Origin: Letharia columbiana
Taxonomy: Eukaryota > Ascomycota > Lecanoromycetes > Lecanorales > Parmeliaceae
Direction: 5' to 3'
NCBI RefSeq assembly: GCF_014066305.1
Contig: NW_023501065.1
Span: 434,001 to 498,000 of the forward strand
DNA length: 64,000 nt
The position numbers and the translations under genes were made by a program. Under the pieces are notes generated by a model. The model made no database searches. It was not told the DNA's origin and saw only the letters and a program-made list of their open reading frames with translations. Below, one piece after another: positions 41,819-50,768 of this stretch (its first letter is position 1; every line of letters starts with the position of its first letter).

Positions 41819-42402
41819 GATGTGTTGAATGTAGGTAAGAACGGAGCGGAGAAGATAGGCGTAAAAATGGCGATTTTGGCTGGGCTTCCCCGTCGAGGGT
41901 TACTGCAAATATCGATAGAATGGAGAGATCTCTGGAACTTCGGTACTGTGAAGGCGTATGCGAGTCGAGAAAGGTGGCAGATCTCTGTGTTGAGTGTTGA
42001 TATTTGGCTGTGACGCCCGAAATACTCGTTTCTTGACCGATGAAGTCGTCGTAAAGACTATGAGTACTCTGAATGGTGTCCTTTCGAATGGTAGGAAGTC
42101 CGCCGGGGGTCTGTTGGCCGGTGATAGATTTTTTGCGGGGAACGGAGCGGAGAAGAATTTCTTGTATTCGATGTAGGGAACTCGTTTTTTGATGGATTGG
42201 GCTACCGTTGATAATGTAGGTTGTCTGATGTAGGTTCTTTCGAATGATGTAGGTGGTTTGTGATTTGTATGTGTGGTGGGGCTTCTGTATGGTAGAAATA
42301 CCCAGCGTTTTCTTTATCAGGCTCGGTCGCTTGCTCCGAGCAGAAAGTGAAAAACCCGTTAATTTTCTTCGCCGGGGGGGGTACGAAGGAGCCTTATTAT
42401 AA

Positions 42403-42566
42403 TGTCAGGACTAGCATAGATACGATATTAGTATGAGTGAGGTAGATAGGATAATAAGGCTACCGAACTATGTATGTGGGAAGGAGGTATGATATGGTAG
42501 GGGATGCCTCCGCCAAGGCCCGCTAGCCATAGGGCTGAGTGGTGTGTCAAGGGTACGCTCGTAACA
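42403..42566 (-). repeat. 5' LTR of G
   Basis: 164 bp. Relative to 39,673-39,836 it has CCAGC to CTAGC, TGCG to TACG, GGGTG to GAGTG and GGCATG to GGTATG, so this copy is the more RIPed one. Confidence 0.93.
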
Positions 42567-43146
42567 ATATCGATCGAAAATTATATTATATATAGCCTTC
42601 CGCGTAGAATCCCTTACTAATTAATATTTAAGTATCTTTCGAAGTTATAATACATTATCTATAAACCTTACTATCGTCGTTAATAGTCTTTATCGATATT
42701 AATTATATAGCACTCTACGAAGAAACTTACTTAATATTAAATTAGAGTTTTTAGCGCCTACGGCTCGATTCGATTCGAGAGCTCTTAACTAATTACGTCG
42801 TATTATTTCATCGATATTCTATCCGCTTAGATATAGATTCGAAAATTACTATTATTTACTCCTACGTCTATAAATATTATTTTCGTTATATTATATCGAT
42901 TTTCTCTCGGTTAGACTTTTTATATATACTTATATCTCGATTAGCGATATCGCTATAGCGTAAATATAAAGAGCTACTATTATTCTTAATACCTCTTATA
43001 AAGAAAAATACGATACTAAGATTCTCGAATACGATTATTTCTTTACTGCTTTTATTATTTTTTAGATGTTAAGCGTATATATATATCCATTTTTTCTATC
43101 TTTTTACTTATTAATTATAAGATATAATTTAACGAAGGGGGGGTAG

Positions 43147-43310
43147 TATTACGAGCGTATTCTTAATATACCCCTTAGCTCTATAGCTAGCGGGCCTTAG
43201 CGGAGATATTCTCTATTATATTATATCTTCTTTTTATCTATATAATTCGATATCTTAATTATCTTATTTAATATATCTATATTAATATTATATCTATATT
43301 AATTCTAATA
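43147..43310 (+). repeat. 3' LTR of B
   Basis: 164 bp, less mutated than its partner (it keeps TATTACGAGCG and CGGGCC), followed by TTTAT. Confidence 0.9.
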
Positions 43311-44087
43311 TTTATTAAAACTTAATTTACTCTAATAAGATCTTAATTTAATTTATTTTTTTAATATTAAACTTTATTATAAGAAAGAAGAAAGAAAGAT
43401 TTAAAATAAAGTAAAGAGAAGTTTAAATACTTCGAAAGAATAGATATTAAGAATATTAGATATATTAGAGAATAATAAAGTCTCTCTAAAATATATTAAA
43501 ATTATTCGATATTAAAAATAAATTTTTTTACTATAAAGTCTAAAATAAGATTATTTCTTTATAAAAATTTAATATATTTATTTCTTAATTATTTAAGACG
43601 TTAAGAAGATTATAAATACTTTAAATAATAGTCTTTCGAGTATACTTACTTCGCTTAAAGAGTTTTTTATCTTATAAAGAAATTATATATAAAAAAGTTT
43701 TAAAAAATAATATCTTAAATTAATTATAACTCGATTGTTTTTTATCTAATTAGAGTCTTATTAAAATTCTAGATATTATAATATATAAAGTTATAAGTAA
43801 TACTATTAATATATATTTTAAATATAAAAATATAGAATAATATTAATTATTTCTTTCGATTCGCTAGTTATATAAATAATTTAATATCTTCTTTATCTCT
43901 TAACTACTATTTATCGAAATTATTTCATTATTTTATTTAGACTCTTTAAAATTAATTAATTTATTTAATAGATTTATTTAAGAAATATAATAGCTTAACT
44001 TAATTTCTTATTAAAGTCTCTATTAGCGTATTTCTTTAAATTTATTCGCTAATATAAATAAAATAAGTAAATTAATCTTAATTATAG

Positions 44088-44251
44088 TATTAGAATTAAT
44101 ATAAATATAATATTAATATAGATATATTAAATAAGATAACTAAGATATCGAATTATATAGATAAAAAGAAGATATAATATAATAGAAGATATCTTCGTTA
44201 AGGCTCGCTAGTTATAGAACTAAGAAGTATATTAAGAATACGCTTATAATA
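44088..44251 (-). repeat. LTR of D (5' LTR in element orientation)
   Basis: 164 bp, direct repeat of 10,124-10,287 about 34 kb away, now separated by nested insertions. Confidence 0.87.
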
Positions 44252-44521
44252 AAAGTCTTAAAGTCGAATATAGAGAAAAGGCTAGAATATAAATATAAAT
44301 ATAATTAAGAGTATTATATAATAGATGATTTTTAATATTTTATTATATAGACGAACGAAAAGTATTAAAACGTTAGATTTATATAATAAAATCATATATT
44401 TTAAAACGCTAATATCGCTAAAAACTCTTAAAATATATAGTCTATATCTTTAAAGTAAGATATCTTAATTTATATACTTATAAACGTCTTATAATATTAT
44501 AAAGATAAATTATAATTCTAT

Positions 44522-44655
44522 TATAACGAGCTTAATCGACCTCGAATTATAATTAAAAAACTCTTAAAATTACGTCGTCGTTTAAAGAATAATAACGAAG
44601 AAGAATATTAAAAGCGTATTCGTTAGTAGAAAGCGAATTTTTTCTATAGTTTTAA
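44522..44655 (+). pseudogene. RIP-degraded reading frame remnant in E
   Basis: One forward frame reads charged segments such as KKLLKLRRRLKNNNEEEY and KRIR, interrupted only by TAA/TAG codons that a single C-to-T change would make from CAA/CAG. This suggests decayed coding sequence, perhaps of a transposase. I cannot assign a family and the frame is too short to be certain. Confidence 0.25.
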
Positions 44656-46979
44656 TATTTAGTTAATTGAAAATAGTATAATAATAGAGTATTATATTAA
44701 ATATTAGCTTTTAAACTATTATTAGAGTATAAATTAATTATAAATTAAATACGATTATAATATTTTATAAAAAGATAATAATTTAAATTATAAAATAATT
44801 CGAAGTAAGAAGAATATTAAGATTAATATGAAAAATATCGCTATATAGCTAAAATTCGATAATTAAATTAAGACTTTAGAATATCTTATATAATTATCTA
44901 ATCTTAATCTAATTAAAATTATTTAGAATCTTCTAAATAAATAGATTTATTAATAATAATAAAATAATTAATATAAATATCGTATAATAATTTAGAAGAA
45001 ATAAGATCGAATCGAACTTAATAAAATTTAGATCTAAATTATTAAAATACTTTAATAATATAGAATATTACGAGAGGGTAATTATATTAAGCTTATTAAG
45101 TCTAAGTTATAGTAGAAATATATATATTTAATAGAAAGTTAGTAGTTAATTTAAAAGTTATTTATTTTATTCGACTATTTAGCTAAGATAGCCGTCTTAA
45201 CGAAGGTACCCTATTTAAAAATCTATAGAGACTTAAATCTATAAACTACTCTTATTTAAGTATATATAAAATATTACGCGTAAAAATCTTTATAGAGAAA
45301 GACTATATCGAGTAACTTTATTAAATTAATATTAAATTAAATAAATTAGAGATAAAAGAGGGGATAGATAAAAATAAAAATAAACTATTTAAATAATAGA
45401 TTTAGATTTATTAATTTATCTTAATTATTAATATCGCTAATATCTATATTCTAATTTTTTATAATATTATTTAACTTCTTAATTATCTCTACTATCTTAC
45501 ACTTAATTTAATTTATTATCGCGAGAAAGTAGGATATTATATAAATAAAGCCTTTATAAATCTTTATTTAACTAAGAAACTCGTTATAAAGATTTTTAAA
45601 TATTTATATATTATATTTTTTAATTTAATATCTCTTATAAAGATATAAAACTTAATCTATAAGAATTTACTTTTAAATTAAGATTCGATAATAACTTTAA
45701 GCGATATCTAAGAACTAATATATAATTAAATCGCTAAAACTATATAATAAATAATATTTTTATAAGATCTAAATAGTAGTCTAATAGAGAATATCTTATC
45801 GTCTCTTATTAATATCTCTTAAATTAAGATTAAGTATTATAAAAGCGATTATCTTATTAATAATTCTTATCTCGAGTATCGAGTTAGAAATTAGTTAATT
45901 TAAAATAATAAAAAACTCTTTTTATATCGCTTTTAATACTATATACTTAATCTATATATAAAATAAAAATTAATTAATATTATAAATAAGATATAGCTAT
46001 TATTATATTAATACTTAAATAAAATTAATTTTTAATTAAATCTTTTTATAGAGTAATCGCTAAAGAAGGTTCTCTATACGCGATATCTTAAATTTATTAT
46101 AAGTCGTAATTTATATTCTATTCGCTAAGACTTTTAATTTATAGCGATATTAATAAATAAAAATAGAGCTTTTAATTCTATCGCTAAAATTAATAGCTTT
46201 TAATCTCTTATCTAAGATTATAAAATAGACTTATTAAAAGCTAATCTTCGATAAAGAAATAAGATAATTATTAATCTCTATAAAGTATTTTTATCGAAGT
46301 ATATTTAATCTTTATATATATAAGATCGAAAGTAGTAGATATTAGTTTAATAAAATAGCGTTAGAAATTAATTTATTAATAGTATAGTCGATCTAGAAAG
46401 AGTACTTATTATATACTATTCTAGTCGAAACTATTAAGACCGCGTATATCGAGTTTTATATATCTTTAAAAACTCTAATACTCTTATCTTATAAAGCTTA
46501 TTAAATCTCGAAGTTAAACTTTTTTATATTCTTTAAATCGACTTTTCTTAATAATAAATAGTAGAATACTAACGTCGCTAGTAGTTTTATAATAATTAAA
46601 GAAAAGTTTAATTTAGAGAATTTATATAGATATCTTTTTTTATCGCTACTAGATAGTTTATATTAGCTTCGAAATATAATTAAGCTAATTAGAGAATTAA
46701 GTTATTTAAAAATTAATAAACGCTAAGATATATAGAAGACTTCGAGTATATAATATTAGAATATCTTTAGCTAAAATAATCTATACTAATTCGAGAAAGT
46801 TAATTACTCTACTAACTATAGCTATAACGCTTTCGTCGATAATAGCTTATAGATTAATTATCTCGACTTTACTCTTATAGAAAGTTAGTAGTAATCGAGT
46901 AAACTTCGAGAATAATAACTTCTAATATCTTCGTACACTAAGAGTCTCGATAATATTTTCTAGAAAGCTATATACGAAG

Positions 46980-47026
46980 TTTATATCTTATACGACTAGT
47001 GGCTACGCGAAAGCTAATCGAATTTA
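46980..47026 (-). repeat. Right inverted arm of E
   Basis: Partner of the arm at 6,263-6,309 in opposite orientation, 44 of 47 identical. On this side the second inverted match begins only about 50 nt inward, against about 350 nt on the left, so one side has gained or lost roughly 300 bp. Confidence 0.8.
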
Positions 47027-47346
47027 AGAGAGTATATATATATTAAAAGAGAATATATATATATAGAAAGAAGATATACGTATATTACTTTCCTTCTTTT
47101 CTTATAAATTCGAGTTCTCTACGCTTTTTAGCTAGACTATCTAAGTTATCGCGAATAAATAAATTAGCGTTCGTAACTATTAAAATCTCTTACTCTATAC
47201 TCTACTTTTAATCCTTTAATAACTTTACTATTTTCTATTAAAATTTTAATTTTTTTTTAAAATTATAAAGCGTAGATTACGCTTTTAAATACTCTAAAAA
47301 TTTCTAAATTTAATCTTATAATTATTAAAAAGCAAGGCATTCAAAT

Positions 47347-47402
47347 ATCGCTTCCCAAAGCTCGCTTCCCAAAGATCGCTTCTTAAAGATCGCTTCTTCA
47401 AA
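47347..47402 (+). repeat. 14-bp tandem repeat, four units
   Basis: Units ATCGCTTCCCAAAG, CTCGCTTCCCAAAG, ATCGCTTCTTAAAG and a final variant lie exactly at the right border of the AT-rich block. Differences among units are mostly C to T. Confidence 0.85.
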
Positions 47403-47750
47403 TTTACTCGATAGGCCTAATTAAAAAAATAATTATAAATTTAATTCATATGTCTTTACTCGTTTAATATAAAATTATAGAGGTTAGTATTAAATTGAAA
47501 TATTTTCGATCCCTAGGCCCGCGGGAGCTCAGCGATCATCGAGCCTTGGGGTCTAAATACGGGGTACCCGGGCCCTCGGCGAAGTCTATAATCCCTTATG
47601 AACCCCCTAAACGACCCCCTAAGTCTCGAGATAGCGACTCTTTAGTCTTATAAGATCCTTTCAGAGATTTCTAGGTTGGATGTAATATTCCTTATAGGGA
47701 ATCCATATTCCGTGAAAACTCTTATAATATCCTCCGTTCATTACTAGCCA

Positions 47751-47812
47751 ATCCGATAAACGCCGAGACCCCAGCAACATAGGGCGAAATCTGTTCTCGG
47801 CGTTTATCGGAT
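47751..47812. repeat. Perfect 18-bp inverted repeat (hairpin)
   Basis: ATCCGATAAACGCCGAGA at 47,751-47,768 is the exact reverse complement of 47,795-47,812, with a 26-nt spacer. It lies about 170 bp upstream of LSM8. It could be the stem of a small inverted-repeat element, a regulatory palindrome, or chance. Confidence 0.85.
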
Positions 47813-47979
47813 ACACAGCATTGCAAAAAACCCTACCGCCCTTGAATGTATGTCTTCTGCCGCCAAGACTTCCTTGTGTCGCTAGCACCAATGTCAATGT
47901 TCTCACGGAATTCTCAGTCGTAGCATTAGTCAAAAACATTGAAAACTGTCTACAATTGGGGCATTTCGCTTGAAGGGAC

Positions 47980-48345
47980 ATGTCGCTCCAGCCTTATGTC
48001 GATCGTGAGAAACACTTTTGTCCCCTGCAAGTCTAACCTAAGAACATGTACTAAGACTATCGTGCATGTACAGAAAAGGTTCTGGTCGTCACCGCAGATG
48101 GCAGAACCTTGACTGGCACCCTGCTCTCCTGCGATCAGTTGACGAATCTCGTCCTCCAAAACACCATCGAGCGCGTAATCCGACCACATGAAGATCCCGA
48201 AGATAGCGAAGAAGTTCCGCATGGCCTATACTTGATTCGAGGCGAGAATGTGGCTATATGCGGACTGCTGGATGAGCAGATGGATGGCGAAATCGATTGG
48301 GCGAAAGTGAAGGGCAGTGTAATTGGGGGAGTGAAGCATGCGTGA
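47980..48345 (+). CDS. LSM8: U6 snRNA-associated Sm-like protein LSm8
   Basis: Two exons, 47,980-48,004 and 48,074-48,345, give 98 aa. LSm8 is the subunit that defines the nuclear LSm2-8 ring, which binds the 3' end of U6 snRNA in the spliceosome. The short first exon encodes MSLQPYVD. The second supplies the Sm1 motif (KVLVVTADGRTLTGTLLSCDQLTNLVLQN) and the Sm2 motif (LYLIRGENVAICG), then a family-typical end GSVIGGVKHA. The exon junction makes Gln9 and keeps frame. The gene sits about 640 bp from the edge of the heterochromatin-like block, yet shows no RIP. Confidence 0.95.
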
Positions 48346-48989
48346 GGACTATTGGAAAGTGTCATGGTTGATACTTGCTACTAGCATTGGAAGTCAAAAA
48401 CCTGGAGGTGCCAATATGTTTCAAGAGCCAGTCCGCCGGAAGAAGCTGAGAGATGATCTATGGGTGAAGGGCCACAGCCCGAGGAACACAAGAGCGGCTG
48501 TAAGCCTCAACAAGAACGGGCAAACAGTACAGTATGTCCTTCAATTCTAGCCTCGTGAGATATACAAGGATAACAAAATCTGCCTTTCACAACAGTCCTA
48601 TTTTAGATCCGTCCCGTGCCTTGAACACAGCAGCAGTTGGTGGTGAGAGACATAAGGCTACGGCAGAAGTCTACTGCTGCAGACTTTGGCAATTACGTGG
48701 TACGCTCGAGGTTTTTCGTATGGTAGATATCCTCCTCCCTTGGCAGCCGTGCTCTCATTCCGATGATGAGGTTCATGCGAATCCAGAGTTGATTTAGCGG
48801 GGATGCTCAGTGGTTTCGCGCGTGACATCTCTGACATAGAATATCATATAATATGTGAATTGAGGGCTGACTCAACAACTTCAAGGGTATCTATCTCGAA
48901 TGTCGACCTAATTACAACGCGTATAACCGCAAGCTTTGCTCTGTCAGTGAAGCTTGACCCAAAAGACTAGGGCATTTCTTTCTCACTCA
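48346..48989. other. Convergent intergenic spacer LSM8/EMC5
   Basis: About 640 bp between two convergent stop codons. It must carry both 3' ends. Two short forward frames (48,338-48,550 and 48,534-48,797) show no recognisable protein. Nothing else seen. Confidence 0.5.
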
Positions 48990-49503
48990 TCACCCTTTGT
49001 TATCGCTCCCCTGGTCCCGTACCCAGTCCGCAAAATCTTTCCTTTTTACCTGAGTGAATCGAAAGACATCAGCCCACGAAACCTGAGTGATAGATCTAGC
49101 ACATTGGCGTAGACCTAGATTTACATCTTCTTTTCAGTCGGTTGCATGGAAGACCTACCCTTATATCCACAAAGCCAAGCCTATCCTCCAACCCCTGGAA
49201 TGGCCCACCCCCTCCGCTTTCTCTTTCAGCTCTCCCTGCCCATACTCTCCAGCTTATTGGCTTGAGCTCTTCGGCACCAAGGACTAGTCCAACGCATATG
49301 AAGACTACTGAGAGGACGGTCTCTATCGAGATGTCGAGCGGGAGGCCCGCTGCCAGGTGAAGTGCTGAGTGCTCATAGGCTGAATAGCATCTGCGAATTT
49401 TTGGAAATGTCAGCACTTTTCGAAGCAAACCCTGGGGGCCTTACGCGTGGGCAAGAAGAATGGTACCCAGTGCGATTAGAGCTTTAGAGGAAGAAGAAGC
49501 CAT
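48990..49503 (-). CDS. EMC5: ER membrane protein complex subunit 5 (Emc5/MMGT-like)
   Basis: Three exons on the minus strand: 49,445-49,503, 49,159-49,390 and 48,990-49,049, giving 116 aa. Emc5 is a small integral subunit of the ER membrane complex, which inserts tail-anchored and multipass membrane proteins. It has TM1 at about 7-25, the family signature CYSAYEHSAL (21-30), LPLDISIETV, TM2 at about 41-60, and the conserved tail ELKPISWRVWAGRAERE and GPFQGLEDRLGFVDIR. It ends in VKRKDFADWVRDQ, encoded by the last exon. All introns are GT-AG and the codon sum is exact. It is divergent from the CHORD gene. Confidence 0.93.
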
Positions 49504-49674
49504 TCTGATTTTTTTTTTAATCGAACACGTCTACATTAGAGCAATGCGTCGGACGGAGGTCGGCGCGGTAGCCGCCACCACCGCCAAGCCCGCGGCAATA
49601 TTGCTTCAACGATTGCAGGACATCATCAGCAAACAAACCCCATTTTTTACTTCCTCTCAAACTCTCATCTAGAT
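49504..49674. promoter_or_regulatory. Shared divergent promoter EMC5/CHORD gene
   Basis: 171 bp between two divergent ATGs, including a run of nine T residues at about 49,510. Both core promoters are expected here. No specific factor site was recognised. Confidence 0.45.
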
Positions 49675-50768
49675 ATGGCTCAAAAATGTATCCATAATGG
49701 GTGTGGCAAGAAATTTACAGACACCGAAGAAGAATGCGTGTACCACCCTGGCCCACCAGTATTTCATGAAGGGCAGAAAGGTGTCTGGGCGCCCTCTCAA
49801 TGGCCTATCTGAATCTGTCAAACACTGGCTGACTCCATGAGATAGGCTGGAAATGTTGCAAGCCTCGATTTTTGACATTTGACGAGTTCCTTTCAATCCC
49901 ACCCTGTACTACAGGAAAGCATTCCACAGTTGACGAGACACCCCCTCGCCCACCGCCCAAGGTTTTAGAAGATGTACCTCCCCCAACAAAACCGTTAGCT
50001 ACGAATGGCGCCATCTGGAAATTACCGGCACCCCGGGCGGCCCAGCCGGCTCCGCCTGCCACCCCATTTCTTGCCCCCCCAGAATCAGACTCCGACGATC
50101 CTTCTATCCCAGTACCATCAAATATCACTTGCCGTCGACGGGGCTGTAACGCCACTTCTGCAGTGGAATCTCCTTTATCGCGAGGTGACGAAGAATGTGT
50201 CTACCACCCAGGGCAAGCACTGTTCCACGAAGGGAGCAAAGGATGGACGTGCTGCAAGAGGCGAGTGCTGGAGTTCGATGAATTCATGAAAATTGAGGGC
50301 TGCAAGCGGAAAAGCAACCACCTTTTCGTGGGGAGCAAAAAGCAGTCTGCACAGGAAGAAGCAGTATCAGAGGTCAGGTAGGTTGGCGTGCTCCACAGCG
50401 GAGGTGTATCCGGAAATCATGGGGTGTGATTTGTTGACAACCATTTTTACAGGCATGATTTCTATCAGACTCATACGAGCGTAATAGCAAGCTTGTTCTT
50501 GAAAAAGATTGACAAGGGCCGCGCAAAGGTCGAGTTCACTAGCCAAACCGCTGTGCTTCTGGATCTGCCCACGGAAGACAACAAGAGATACAAAACCGAG
50601 CTTCCATTGTTTGGACCTATCGATACTGCTCGATCTATGTACAAGATCATGGGGACCAAGCTAGAAATGACGCTCGTGAAAGCGGACGGACTAAGCTGGC
50701 CAGCGCTCAGGAGTGACGAGCAAAGGACGAGTGAGATCATTCAGGTTGGTCGTGCTGGAAGAGCGTAG
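49675..50768 (+). CDS. chpA: CHORD- and CS-domain protein (Rar1/CHORDC1-like Hsp90 co-chaperone)
   Basis: Three exons (49,675-49,780, 49,846-50,377, 50,453-50,768) give 317 aa. CHORD proteins bind Hsp90 and, with Sgt1-type partners, stabilise client proteins. CHORD1 spans about 5-61 (CIHNGCGKKF, CVYHPG, KGWKCC, DEF) and CHORD2 about 131-194 (CRRRGCNA, CVYHPG, KGWTCC, DEFMKIEGC), each with the Cys/His zinc ligands. A Pro-rich linker separates them. A CS domain follows from about 214 (HDFYQTHTSVIASLFLKK ... LFGPID ... LSWPALRSD). The protein ends VGRAGRA; a read-through exon further down cannot be excluded. The symbol follows the Aspergillus CHORD gene and is by family, not by orthology test. 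Confidence 0.92.

Larger units (their letters stand above)
39673..42566 (-). mobile_element. Element G: young non-autonomous LTR retrotransposon
   Basis: Direct 164-bp LTRs with intact TGTCAGGA...CGTAACA ends bound 2,894 bp, flanked by perfect ATATC duplications (39,668-39,672 and 42,567-42,571). The insertion sits in B, and the empty site is visible in A at 22,700-22,740. A polypurine tract at 39,837-39,851 beside the left LTR sets the element on the minus strand. It encodes a gag-like frame with four RIP-type stops and no pol. A 3' segment (about 40,330-40,560) is homologous to the 3' end of the A/B/D family. Base composition is near normal, so it arrived after most of the surrounding RIP. 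Confidence 0.93.
32804..43310 (+). mobile_element. Element B: Ty3/gypsy retrotransposon, interrupted by a MITE and by G
   Basis: 164-bp LTRs at 32,804-32,967 and 43,147-43,310 with perfect TTTAT duplications (32,799-32,803 and 43,311-43,315). Removing the MITE and G leaves about 6.94 kb. A polypurine tract GAAGGGGGGGTAG lies immediately before the 3' LTR. It is a plus-strand copy of the A family, inserted in D. The segment near its 3' end (42,567-43,146) is less heavily mutated than the middle. Confidence 0.9.
10124..44251 (-). mobile_element. Element D: Ty3/gypsy retrotransposon, interrupted by C and B
   Basis: 164-bp LTRs at 10,124-10,287 and 44,088-44,251 lie in direct orientation. Joining the three pieces 10,124-12,873, 29,519-32,803 and 43,316-44,251 gives about 6.97 kb, the same length as A and B, and the pieces align as a reverse-oriented copy of them. 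The flanking 5-mers are AAAAT (10,119-10,123) and AAAGT (44,252-44,256), one G/A transition apart as RIP could cause. A reverse-transcriptase remnant lies near 30,010-30,150. It is the oldest of the three family members here because C and B sit inside it. Confidence 0.87.
6263..47026. mobile_element. Outermost degraded element E (unclassified, inverted ends), interrupted by F and D
   Basis: The DNA left after removing the nested elements is 6,263-7,027 plus 9,975-10,118 plus 44,257-47,026, about 3.7 kb. Its ends carry a 47-nt inverted match (6,263-6,309 against 46,980-47,026; three differences, all transitions). A second inverted match of about 50 nt lies further in (6,661-6,712 against 46,879-46,930). 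This suggests a DNA transposon with structured inverted ends, or two inverted copies of one repeat. Similarity continues outside the arms on both sides, so the true ends are unknown. No transposase family could be named. Confidence 0.5.
5545..47340. repeat. 42-kb RIP-mutated AT-rich transposon block
   Basis: Apart from embedded islands (17,057-19,696; 33,953-34,614; 39,673-42,566), the block is dominated by A and T. It almost lacks the dinucleotides CA and TG, yet keeps CG in many places (tcga, gcga, acgc). That is the expected product of repeat-induced point mutation, which changes CpA to TpA on either strand of duplicated DNA. No open reading frame of 60 codons or more survives in the heavily mutated parts. 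Terminal repeats, TSDs and reverse-transcriptase remnants resolve most of it into nested LTR retrotransposons, listed separately. Such blocks are normally heterochromatic in filamentous ascomycetes. Confidence 0.93.
47341..47979. other. Transition from AT-rich block to gene space
   Basis: Composition returns to normal across this stretch. It holds four 14-bp tandem repeats at its left edge, a GC-rich segment with several palindromic restriction-like sites (about 47,515-47,580), and an 18-bp perfect inverted repeat. A 106-codon minus-strand frame (47,661-47,981) overlaps the LSM8 start and resembles nothing I know, so I do not call it. Confidence 0.5.

Noticed and set aside
6263..47026. Giant Starship-like cargo element spanning the whole AT-rich block
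   Set aside because: No tyrosine-recombinase captain or cargo genes are present, and the space is explained by nested retrotransposons with their own duplications.
47661..47981. 106-codon minus-strand frame next to LSM8
   Set aside because: It overlaps the LSM8 start codon and the hairpin, matches no family I know, and its composition is not convincing.
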